22,168 nt of DNA from CAZICM01 sp964537685 (GTDB lineage: Bacteria > Myxococcota_A > Polyangia > Polyangiales > Polyangiaceae): the NCBI GenBank assembly GCA_964537685.1, contig CAZICM010000098.1, positions 1 to 22,168 of the forward strand, read 5' to 3'. Shown here piece after piece: positions 8,381-17,073 of the stretch; within the stretch, counting starts at the first letter, position 1; every line of letters begins with the position of its first letter. Both the position numbers and the translations under genes were made by a program. The notes under the pieces are model-generated. The model ran no database searches. It was not told where the DNA came from and saw only the letters and a list, made by a program, of their open reading frames with translations.

Positions 8381-8587
8381 GTGGAAGGTGGATGTGGAGC
8401 GGGGGCGTAAGGCGGCCAGGGAGGCTTCGGCGGCGGCGCATGAGGTGGGAAGCCGGTTGGAGGGTTGACGCCACTTAAGCTGTTAGCCTAGAATTTATTT
8501 TTGGGGCTTGGTCGATTTCTGTTCCCAACCGTGATCAAAAGTGCGTTTGCCGGCCATTTTACCTATTGAGAAATGGAGGTGTTCATG
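8381..8587 (+). repeat. direct repeat copy 2: MFS 3' end plus cassette leader
   Basis: This is an exact copy of 6212-6411, shifted by 2169 bases, beginning 13 bases after the stop of the first Cys-rich lipoprotein gene. It has one mismatch just before the end. It carries a headless MFS tail with its stop codon, the promoter and the Shine-Dalgarno. The 69-bp core is 8381-8449. Confidence 0.95.
8465..8494 (+). promoter_or_regulatory. sigma70-like promoter for neprosin cassette 2
   Basis: This is the identical copy of the cassette-1 promoter: TTGACG (8465-8470), 18 bases, TAGAAT (8489-8494). Transcription of cassette 2 is therefore probably retained even though its first gene is damaged at the 5' end. 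Confidence 0.48.
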
Positions 8588-9756
8588 CGCTGGATGCGGC
8601 TCAGCAAGCTCGGCAAGAAGAAGTGGATCGCTATATTGCCGATGTGGTATATCAAGGGGCGACTGTGCTCTACAGTGTCATCTTGCCTTCGGGTGATATG
8701 CTGGATTTCATCGATCGCAACACGCTGATGCCGATTTCCCAAGGGTTGCCTGCTCTGCCCGTGGGCGCCGATTTGGCTTCGCTGCCCGCGGGTATTCAGA
8801 TGGGTATCAGCGAAGTGGAACAGAGCGTCGAACTGTTGGAATGGGCGGCTGCGGCGACACCTTTTCGGCGGCCTACTTTTTGGCCTTATGTGATGGGCGA
8901 AGTGCCTGAAGCCCAGTCGATTCAAGATTATCTTGCGCGTTTTCAGGTGGGAGGAGCGCCGTCGGGAACGCATCAGCTCTATGCTGGGTTGGTCTCTCCG
9001 CTACCCAATCGAGGGGTATCGGGTTTTATGAGCCAGTTTCAGCCGAAGGTTGATCCTGATAGTCTGAGCTTGATCGAGTTCGCGGTATCCTGTCCAGCCG
9101 ATGGGCCAGCCCAGGAAATGATAGGCATCGCCATTTCGGTCGATCGTGTCAACGGCTTCGGGCCACACCATTTGGCGCTCACCGACACCCAGCCCCGCAT
9201 GCATATTGAATATGCCCGGGCCGCCAACGGCCCCAATCTTTATGTATGGGATGGAATGGATGGTCAGTTTGTGCCCAATCCCTTTCGCCGCTATCAGCCT
9301 GGAGAAATTGTTGAAGTGTCGAAACTCGGCGAGACCTCGATTGAGCATCTGCTGGCTATCTTCCAATCGCTCAACAGCGATTGGTGGATTGCTTTTAACG
9401 GCGATTTGCTGGGATACTATCCCGCGAGCCTCTTTAAACTGCTTAAGAGCGGCGCTTGCCGAGCCTCGTTTTATGGTGAAACGTACAACCCCAAGCCTGG
9501 CACGGCGAACGATAGCGAGATGGGTAGCGGGTTATTTGCCGAGGCCGGGCTTTTTAATGCCGCTCATATTCGAAATCCCCTCTACTATGACCTGGGCTGG
9601 CTGGCAGTGAAACCCGAAGACAGATGGTTTAGTGCCCCGGTTGAGCCCGCATGTTATAACCGTTCGGCGCTTATACATTTAGGTCCCCCCTGGGATAGCA
9701 GCTTTTTGTTTTTAGGAGGCCCGGGCAGCAAAAACCCCGCGTGCAAATGGCCATGA
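8566..9756 (+). CDS. neprosin-family paralogue, 5'-truncated and signal-less (possible pseudogene)
   Basis: The body is about 90% identical in protein to the upstream neprosin and keeps WWIAFNGDLLGYYPASLF, FYGET (the candidate catalytic Glu), MGSG and the C-terminal FLGGPGSKNPAC. Relative to copy 1, bases equivalent to 6419-6563 (145 bp) are missing. This removes the leader, the lipid Cys and the linker, and shifts the frame. The conserved GGAGG (8575-8579) and ATG (8585) now read into a 47-codon out-of-frame peptide ending at 8726-8728. The body frame is open only from a TTG at 8566, without a sensible ribosome site; the first in-frame ATG is at 8698. No export signal exists in any case. The remaining ORF has no internal stop, so the damage is recent or a non-canonical start is used. 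Confidence 0.6.
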   Translation: MRNGGVHALDAAQQARQEEVDRYIADVVYQGATVLYSVILPSGDMLDFIDRNTLMPISQGLPALPVGADLASLPAGIQMGISEVEQSVELLEWAAAATPFRRPTFWPYVMGEVPEAQSIQDYLARFQVGGAPSGTHQLYAGLVSPLPNRGVSGFMSQFQPKVDPDSLSLIEFAVSCPADGPAQEMIGIAISVDRVNGFGPHHLALTDTQPRMHIEYARAANGPNLYVWDGMDGQFVPNPFRRYQPGEIVEVSKLGETSIEHLLAIFQSLNSDWWIAFNGDLLGYYPASLFKLLKSGACRASFYGETYNPKPGTANDSEMGSGLFAEAGLFNAAHIRNPLYYDLGWLAVKPEDRWFSAPVEPACYNRSALIHLGPPWDSSFLFLGGPGSKNPACKWP

Positions 9757-10415
9757 ATCCTTCAATCTACCGCATGTCTTCTTTTCTTCGGGCCTGGTTT
9801 GGCCTTGGCATGCTCTGGCTCGCTTCCTGTTCTTCAGTCGACGAAGTTCCCAGAGGTGGCCGAGTCGAACATCCCACCGAGCCCCATCCACTTGTTGCGC
9901 CCTCCACATCTGTAGCTTCAACCCCATCTCCAATCGCTGCCGCAAAAGGATCGGCGACGCCGTCCCAAGAAGCTCCACCTAGACGGCGCACTCCCTCGGA
10001 AGTGTACGAAGAGAGTACAGGCATTAAGCTTTCGGAAGCGGACAAGGCCATCATGGACGATTGCCCATCCCATGCTCTTTCCAAGAATGTGCCCAAACGA
10101 GCATGTACCAAGGACGAGCAATGCGGTGATGGCTTCTGCGATCGGGGGCGTTGTGCAGCTATATGGACATGCACAGTGGAATACGGTCAGCGATGCGATG
10201 AAGAGCAAAAATGCGGAGTACACTATCTCTGCAGGGATGGCCGCTGCCAATCGTGTGCAGCGGATAGCGAATGCAAATCGTATCCGAACAACAGCGATCC
10301 CAAATGCGTACCTGATCCTTTTTATGTTCCAAGCTCAAAGCAATGCCGAGGATGGGTGGGCTCTGTGGTGCCAGAATACCGTCCGATTACGCCTGGTCCA
10401 TCGCCTTCTAAATAG
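9753..10415 (+). CDS. Cys-rich lipoprotein, partner of neprosin copy 2
   Basis: This 220-residue paralogue of the lipoprotein at 7729-8367 has a leader ending in WLASC with Cys26, the shared stretch DEVPxGGRVEHPTEP, a variable Ser/Pro/Ala linker, then the conserved TGIKLSEADKAIMDDCP block and the Cys-rich module (ACTKDEQCGDGFCDRGRCA and following CxxxxxC units). The ends of the two proteins differ completely. ATG 9753 overlaps the neprosin stop as ATGA, exactly as in cassette 1. If translation of the damaged neprosin copy fails, coupled translation of this gene may suffer as well. The frame is intact. Function is unknown. Confidence 0.78.
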   Translation: MNPSIYRMSSFLRAWFGLGMLWLASCSSVDEVPRGGRVEHPTEPHPLVAPSTSVASTPSPIAAAKGSATPSQEAPPRRRTPSEVYEESTGIKLSEADKAIMDDCPSHALSKNVPKRACTKDEQCGDGFCDRGRCAAIWTCTVEYGQRCDEEQKCGVHYLCRDGRCQSCAADSECKSYPNNSDPKCVPDPFYVPSSKQCRGWVGSVVPEYRPITPGPSPSK

Positions 10416-10441
10416 CTGAAATAAATGCCTGAAATAAATGC
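10416..10441 (+). repeat. 13-bp perfect tandem repeat at duplication border
   Basis: CTGAAATAAATGC occurs twice head-to-tail immediately after the stop of the second Cys-rich lipoprotein gene and 15 bases before the third MFS 3' fragment. It is AT-rich compared with its surroundings and is probably a slippage or recombination scar. Confidence 0.8.
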
Positions 10442-10456
10442 CCGGCACCTACTGTG

Positions 10457-10555
10457 GGTATTTTTTGCGGCTGGGGCGCTGCTTTTGTGGAAGGTGGATG
10501 TGGAGCGGGGGCGTAAGGCGGCCAGGGAGGCTTCGGCGGCGGCGCATGAGGTGGG
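10457..10555 (+). repeat. direct repeat copy 3: MFS 3' end fragment
   Basis: This is 99 bases identical to 6182-6280 of the MFS gene. It starts 30 bases earlier in the MFS gene than copy 2 but stops 19 bases short of the MFS stop codon, so it carries neither stop nor promoter. It is a dead gene fragment lying between cassette 2 and the antiporter gene. Confidence 0.95.
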
Positions 10556-10613
10556 GGATGGGTGATGGGATTGTTCCCTTTTTGAATAGGCATATTTGAC
10601 TGAGCGAGGAATC

Positions 10614-11588
10614 ATGAACGACTGGATTCAACTGCTTGCGGGAGGATTGTTGCTCTATTTTGGCGCCGAGTGGTTTGTCGGTGGAGCATCGTCGCTTGCC
10701 CTTGCGCTTCGGGTTCCGCAAATTCTGGTCGGGCTGACGGTTGTAGCCTATGGCACTTCGGCTCCTGAAATTATTGTTGGTATTGAGGCATCGGGCGCTG
10801 GATATGGTCAAGTTGCCCTTGGGAATATCATCGGTTCGAATATCGCCAATATCGGCTTAATTCTGGGCATTGCCGCGCTGGTGCGGCCCGCGCGGGTCGA
10901 TGGATCGCTGCGCCGCCGGGAATTGCCTGTGTTGCTGATGACAACGGCATTTCTTCCGGTGCTTTTGATAAATGGGCGGATAACTCGTTTTGAAGGTGCG
11001 CTTGTTGTTCTTATCTCGATTGCATATACGCTGTGGATGGTGCGTGCCGCGCGGGCTGCGGCGACGGTTGCTGCGGCTCAGGTGGATGCAAGGGCTGCGA
11101 GCGATGCGGCGGATATTGCGGGAGCGCCCAAGCCCAAAGGTACGCTATGGGCCATAGCAACGGCCGCTATCGGGCTTTTGGTGTTACTGATAGGCGGGAA
11201 TTTTTTTATTAAAGGGGCGGTATCGGTTGCTCATAGCCTTGGTATGAGCGAGCGAATGGTTGGATTGACCATAGTTGCGGTGGGCACATCACTGCCCGAG
11301 CTTGTAACGAGTGTAATTGCGGCGCGGCGAGGGCATTCGGATTTAGCGGTGGGCAATGTGGTCGGGTCGAACATATTTAATGTGCTATTGTGTTTAGGGG
11401 CATCGGCGCTTACGGCACCGATTTTGGCGCCGCTGTCTGCGCTCGCTATCGATCTTGGGGCGCTGGTGGTTATGACCGCGGTGATAGCGATATTTATCCG
11501 AAGCGAGCGGACCATTTCTCGCGCTGAGGGGGCGGTGGCCTTGGGGCTTTATCTGGTGTTTACGGCGGTGACGGTGGCAAGGGGATAG
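10614..11588 (+). CDS. calcium/sodium antiporter, CaCA family (YrbG-like)
   Basis: This is a 324-residue inner-membrane exchanger with about ten hydrophobic segments in two homologous halves. The alpha-1 repeat holds GTSAPE (47-52) and GNIIGSN (70-76); the alpha-2 repeat holds GTSLPE (224-229) and GNVVGSN (247-253). The Glu in each GTSxPE and the Asn/Ser of GNxxGSN form the cation sites in structurally known Na+/Ca2+ exchangers. An Ala-rich hydrophilic loop (~140-180) joins the halves. It probably extrudes Ca2+ in exchange for Na+ or H+. ATG 10614 is preferred, with AGGA at 10607-10610; a TTG at 10596 is in frame but poorer. It lies just after the third MFS fragment and is convergent with hsdR, 5 bases between stops. 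Confidence 0.9.
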   Translation: MNDWIQLLAGGLLLYFGAEWFVGGASSLALALRVPQILVGLTVVAYGTSAPEIIVGIEASGAGYGQVALGNIIGSNIANIGLILGIAALVRPARVDGSLRRRELPVLLMTTAFLPVLLINGRITRFEGALVVLISIAYTLWMVRAARAAATVAAAQVDARAASDAADIAGAPKPKGTLWAIATAAIGLLVLLIGGNFFIKGAVSVAHSLGMSERMVGLTIVAVGTSLPELVTSVIAARRGHSDLAVGNVVGSNIFNVLLCLGASALTAPILAPLSALAIDLGALVVMTAVIAIFIRSERTISRAEGAVALGLYLVFTAVTVARG

Positions 11589-11593
11589 CTCAT

Positions 11594-14500
11594 TCACACC
11601 CCCTTCGCATACACCCCAGCATCCCGCTCAGGATAACTCTCATACATATGCTCAAACATCGCCGCGCACTTCTCCCGGAACATCTCTTGTGTATATGCCT
11701 TCGGCAATCCCTCATCGAGCATATTCTCGATGGCCACTTTCAAGGCCGATCGCGCCGCCTTCTTCTGCCTCCAATTCAACACCAAAAACCCCTTCATCCG
11801 CTGTAAAAGCTCCCTCGCCAGATGCTTTAGATCCCCGCGCTCCTCTTCGCTAAGTTCAGGCGCAGGCCGCGTCAGTATATCGAAAATCGTAAGCTCTTCC
11901 TCGCTGCAATTCTCCCGCCTATGCCGCTCCTGCTCTTCATTCAGACGCTTCGAAAACGTTAGCAGCTCCTCAAACAGCTCTTCGATATTCCGGCTGTCTT
12001 CGTTATAGCTCGCGATCAGCGCTTCAAATTCCTCGATATAGTTCGCCCGCGTGCGATTGAGCATCAATAGTGTCTCGATTTTGGCGCGAATCGCCGACTT
12101 CAATGCCTCCAGCTCGGTGTTCTTATGCTTCGCCCCCTGAAAACGCCTCGCCAGCGCCTCAAAATCAATCTTCGATAAATCAATCGGCGGCGGCAGGTCT
12201 TCCCGAAGGTTAAGCCCCCGTATCGATCGGTCCAGCAACATGCCTATCTGGCCCATCACCGCCGATACATCCGGCGGGTTTGGGTTGAGCTTGGCCCGAA
12301 TCGACTCCGCAATCGCTCCAATACCCGCCACCCGCTCCGCAAATTCAAGCGCCGACACGTCCGGCTTCACCGCCCGGAACAGTGTCCCCACTAGCTTCTC
12401 ATACCCAAAAAAATCCTGCCTCACAGGCTCGGGCGCTATCAGCGCATCCACCGCGTCATCCACCGCCTCCAGCCGCTCCACGCCCCCAAGCGGCAGCGCT
12501 TCAATCGCCCCCAAATCTACCCCATGCCCCCCGCAAAACACCGTAATCGCCGCTATCGCATCCCGCAGCGACTTCACAAGCTGCGCCTTCTCCTTTACCG
12601 GATTCGCGCCCCCTTGCCCCATCCCATAAATCGCCAGCGCCCTTTCCAGCGATGCAAAGACATTGGCATAGTCTACAATAACGCCGCTTTGCTTCCCCGG
12701 AAATACCCGGTTCGCCCGCGCAATGGTCTGCATTAGCGTATGATTGCGCATGGGTTTGTCCAAATACACGGCCGAACAGCTCGGCGCATCAAAACCCGTC
12801 AGCCACATCGCACACACAAACACCAATCGCAGCGGATCTTCCGTATCCTTAAACTTCTCATCCAGCCCAGGCTCCGATTCATTCATGCGCCGCCGGTGAA
12901 TCTCAATATTCAGCCCCAGCTTCTTCATCTGCTCGATTTCGTTTTGCCCAGGCGATACAATCACCGCCATATCCGTCGTCTTTAGCACATCAAGCAGGGT
13001 TTTTAGTTTTTCAATGCGCTCTTCCCGCCTCATCCATTGCGCCCGGCTTTCATTCTCCCGCCGCCCCGGCAACAGCTCCTCCAGCTCTCTCTCCGCCCGC
13101 TCAAGCTCCGCGCCCCAATGCTTCTTCACCTTATCAAACATCCGGAGCGCCGTCGCCTTGTCAATCGACACCACCATGGCCTTGCCCATAAAGCCCCGGC
13201 CCAAAAAATGCCCCACAATATCCCGCGCCACCGTATCCAGCCGCTCATCCCGCGTAATCAAATGATAGCGCCGCCCGAGCAGCTTCTCCAGCTTGGTCTC
13301 TTGGGCCTCATCCAATCCCGCTTCCTCAATCAGCGTATACAACTCATCATTTAGCTCGGGATTCACCAACTCCAATTCAGGCGTCCGGTTCTCATAAAAC
13401 AGCCGCACCGTCGCTCCGTCATCCACCGACTGCTGAAAATCATAAACCGATACATAGTCCCCGAATACTTCCTTGGTCCGCTCCTCGCCCGCAATCAGCG
13501 GCGTCCCCGTAAAGGCCAAGAATATCGCCTTGGGCATCGCCGCCCGCATATTCAGCGCCAGCGTGTCGTATTGGCTGCGGTGGGCCTCGTCCGTCAGCAC
13601 CACCACATCCTCCCGCTCCGTTAATACATCCGGCGTCTGAAACTTATGAATGAGCGTAAACACATAGCGATGATTTTCCCGCAGCAATTCGCGGAGATGC
13701 GCGCCGCTGTTGGCATGGCATTTTTCCCCCTCGCTTTGGGACACCGCCCCCACGCCCTTAAAGGTCTTGGCAATTTGAATATCCAGCTCGGCCCGATCGC
13801 TTACCACAACAAAGGTCCAATTACCGGACACCTTACGCAGCACCTTCTGCGCAAAGAACACCATAGAAAAGCTCTTACCGCTGCCTTGGGTCTGCCAAAA
13901 CACCCCACCCCGTCCATGACCTTGGCGGCGGGCCTCGAGCATCGAAGCGATGGCATTGTTCACCCCCAGAAACTGATGATTTTGCCCGACGATCTTCACC
14001 AAACCGGCCTTATGCTCGGAAAACAGCGTAAAATTCTCGGCGATATCGAGCAACCGCGCTTTATCGCAAGTTCCCCGCAGCAACACCTCCAGCGACACCC
14101 TCCGCGGCTCATCCTCGCGCTCGATACGTTTCCATTCGAAGAAGCGTTCCCAATCGGCGGTCAGCGAACCGATGCGGCTATCGCTGCCATTGCTGACCAA
14201 AAGCAGGGCATTGTACCAGAAGAGTTGAGCGATTTGCTGTTTATAATGGGTGAGGTTTTTCTCAAAGGCCGCGCTGACGGGCACGCCCGGCTTCTTTACC
14301 TCGATGACCAGCCAGGGCAAACCATTAACAAAACCGATGAGATCGGGCCTACAAAGATAAAGATTACCTACGATAGACAACTGACTGACCAGCAAAAAAT
14401 CATTTTGGCCGGGCTCGTCCCAATTCACGGCGCGGACCCGTTCGGATGTATGGCCGCCGTGTTCGCGATCGGGGATAGAGACGGAGACACCATCTTTCAG

Positions 14501-14791
14501 GAGGCGATAGATTTCGCGGTTGGCGGCTTCCAAGCTCATGGCGGATCGATCGCGCGAGAGTTCATCGACAGCGCATTGGATAGCCTCTGGTGGGAGCGAG
14601 GGATTAAATTTTGCGAGAGCGGCGCGCAAACGGCCGGCGAGGACGACATCGCCTTTGGTCTCGCGTCCTGGGGAGTTTTCAATTCCTAGGATTTCCCCTG
14701 TGGCGGACAGAATTTGCCAACCGAGAGAGGCAAAGATGGCGATGGCGGGCTGCTCGACGAGGGGATGTTCGGTATAGGGATTGGGGCTCAT
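11594..14791 (-). CDS. hsdR: Type I restriction endonuclease subunit R
   Basis: This 1065-residue subunit, of normal length, is the ATP-dependent DNA translocase and nuclease of a Type I restriction-modification complex (R2M2S). The N-terminal PD-(D/E)xK nuclease is visible as D150 (RPDLIGF) followed by E164-V-K166 (LVIEVKK). The superfamily-2 helicase motor has Walker A TQGSGKS (301-307), DEAH (401-404) and TGTP (428-431), with the second RecA-like domain further on (VFVCAMWLTGFDAP, QTIARANRV). The C-terminal helical part, rich in Glu/Arg/Leu, would contact HsdM. Its ATG overlaps the stop of the DUF1016 gene (ATGA at 14788-14791), making it the last gene of the operon. No truncation or frameshift is seen, so it should be active. 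Confidence 0.95.
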   Translation of the reverse strand: MSPNPYTEHPLVEQPAIAIFASLGWQILSATGEILGIENSPGRETKGDVVLAGRLRAALAKFNPSLPPEAIQCAVDELSRDRSAMSLEAANREIYRLLKDGVSVSIPDREHGGHTSERVRAVNWDEPGQNDFLLVSQLSIVGNLYLCRPDLIGFVNGLPWLVIEVKKPGVPVSAAFEKNLTHYKQQIAQLFWYNALLLVSNGSDSRIGSLTADWERFFEWKRIEREDEPRRVSLEVLLRGTCDKARLLDIAENFTLFSEHKAGLVKIVGQNHQFLGVNNAIASMLEARRQGHGRGGVFWQTQGSGKSFSMVFFAQKVLRKVSGNWTFVVVSDRAELDIQIAKTFKGVGAVSQSEGEKCHANSGAHLRELLRENHRYVFTLIHKFQTPDVLTEREDVVVLTDEAHRSQYDTLALNMRAAMPKAIFLAFTGTPLIAGEERTKEVFGDYVSVYDFQQSVDDGATVRLFYENRTPELELVNPELNDELYTLIEEAGLDEAQETKLEKLLGRRYHLITRDERLDTVARDIVGHFLGRGFMGKAMVVSIDKATALRMFDKVKKHWGAELERAERELEELLPGRRENESRAQWMRREERIEKLKTLLDVLKTTDMAVIVSPGQNEIEQMKKLGLNIEIHRRRMNESEPGLDEKFKDTEDPLRLVFVCAMWLTGFDAPSCSAVYLDKPMRNHTLMQTIARANRVFPGKQSGVIVDYANVFASLERALAIYGMGQGGANPVKEKAQLVKSLRDAIAAITVFCGGHGVDLGAIEALPLGGVERLEAVDDAVDALIAPEPVRQDFFGYEKLVGTLFRAVKPDVSALEFAERVAGIGAIAESIRAKLNPNPPDVSAVMGQIGMLLDRSIRGLNLREDLPPPIDLSKIDFEALARRFQGAKHKNTELEALKSAIRAKIETLLMLNRTRANYIEEFEALIASYNEDSRNIEELFEELLTFSKRLNEEQERHRRENCSEEELTIFDILTRPAPELSEEERGDLKHLARELLQRMKGFLVLNWRQKKAARSALKVAIENMLDEGLPKAYTQEMFREKCAAMFEHMYESYPERDAGVYAKGV

Positions 14792-15831
14792 GGCGCGGCA
14801 TTCTCCTCCATATCGGCGGCGAGGGCTTGTTCGATGGCCTCGATACTGGGCAGACTGGTTTGGAGTTCGGCGGGCAGGGCTTCCATCAACTGAAACTCGG
14901 CGATACCGATAGGTTTCGTCAAATCGCGCAGGGCATACTCGGCCACCACCTTGTTTTTGCTTTTACAGAGCAAAAGACCGATGGTTGCGCCATCATATTC
15001 GGTTTTCATCAGCGCATCCACGGCGGACAGATAGAAACTCAATTGCCCTGTATGTTCGGGCTTAAATGCGCCGGTTTTTAATTCAACGACGACAAAGCAG
15101 CGCAATTTCAGGTGATAGAACAACAAATCGATAAAAAAATCCTCACCACCGACCTCGATATGCACCTGACGGCCGACGAAGGCGAAGCCTGCGCCGAGTT
15201 CGAGCAAGAAGCGGGTAATATGCTGAACGATAGCATCTTCGAGGGCGCGCTCGCTTGCCTCGGGGCCGACGCCGAGAAAGTCGAAGAGGTAGGGGTCCTT
15301 CAGTGATTCTTGTGCAAGATCGGAATTTGGTTTGGGAAGACAGCGCTCGAAATTGGTAAGCGCCCTACCTTCGCGCTCCAAGAGGCGCCCTTCGATATGG
15401 ATATTGAGCACATGACGAGACCAGCCGAGTTCGACGGCGCGGCTGGCATAAGCCAGTCGGATTTCGGGCGACTTCAGTTTGGTGAGCAGCACGAGATTGT
15501 GTCCCCAGGGCAAATGTCCAACAGCCTGTTGGACAATTGTTTCATCTGGCCAAGCTTCGGCGAAGGCGCGCATATACATCAGGTTGGCGCGAGAGAAGCC
15601 TTTAATATTTGGGAAAGCGGAGCGGAGGTCCTGGGCGAGGCGTTCGATGATTTTGGCGCCCCAGCCTTCATTACGTTGACGTTCTAAGATATCGCGGCCG
15701 ATTTGCCAATAGAGCGAGACGAGTTCGCGGTTGACGGCGAGGGAAGCGCGTTGTTGGGCGGCGTGGATCCTGGTTTTTAGGGTTGCGAGCCATGGGGCAT
15801 AGTCGGTGGGGAGTGGGTTGATATTGGGCAT
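14788..15831 (-). CDS. DUF1016/YhcG-like PD-(D/E)xK nuclease-domain protein
   Basis: This 347-residue protein has an N-terminal helical DUF1016_N region (~10-165; SLYWQIGRDILERQ, FSRANLMYMRAFAEAWP, LPWGHNLVLLTKL) and a C-terminal nuclease-like fold with D235 (DFFIDLLFYH), E250 and K252 (VVVELKTG), fitting PD-(D/E)xK. Proteins of this family (E. coli YhcG relatives) are recurrently found near mobile elements and inside Type I R-M operons. A nuclease or accessory defence role is likely, but the exact job is not settled. It starts three bases after the hsdS stop and overlaps hsdR by ATGA, so it is fully embedded in the operon and translated together with HsdS and HsdR. The active-site residues look intact. 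Confidence 0.88.
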   Translation of the reverse strand: MPNINPLPTDYAPWLATLKTRIHAAQQRASLAVNRELVSLYWQIGRDILERQRNEGWGAKIIERLAQDLRSAFPNIKGFSRANLMYMRAFAEAWPDETIVQQAVGHLPWGHNLVLLTKLKSPEIRLAYASRAVELGWSRHVLNIHIEGRLLEREGRALTNFERCLPKPNSDLAQESLKDPYLFDFLGVGPEASERALEDAIVQHITRFLLELGAGFAFVGRQVHIEVGGEDFFIDLLFYHLKLRCFVVVELKTGAFKPEHTGQLSFYLSAVDALMKTEYDGATIGLLLCKSKNKVVAEYALRDLTKPIGIAEFQLMEALPAELQTSLPSIEAIEQALAADMEENAAP

Positions 15832-15834
15832 GGT

Positions 15835-17072
<1,238 letters not shown>

Positions 17073-17073
<1 letters not shown>

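Noticed and set aside
10448..10466. Rho-independent terminator after cassette 2
   Set aside because: The stem is only 5 bp including a G-T pair, and the T-run belongs to the copied MFS coding sequence.
6182..10555. Classical integrated element with attL/attR
   Set aside because: The repeats resemble gene-end duplications left by integration, but no integrase, recombinase or transposase is encoded between them, so recombination between homologous tails is an equally good explanation.
13646..14689. 347-codon ORF antisense to hsdR
   Set aside because: It is a shadow of the hsdR motor and nuclease coding sequence, with no recognisable domain.
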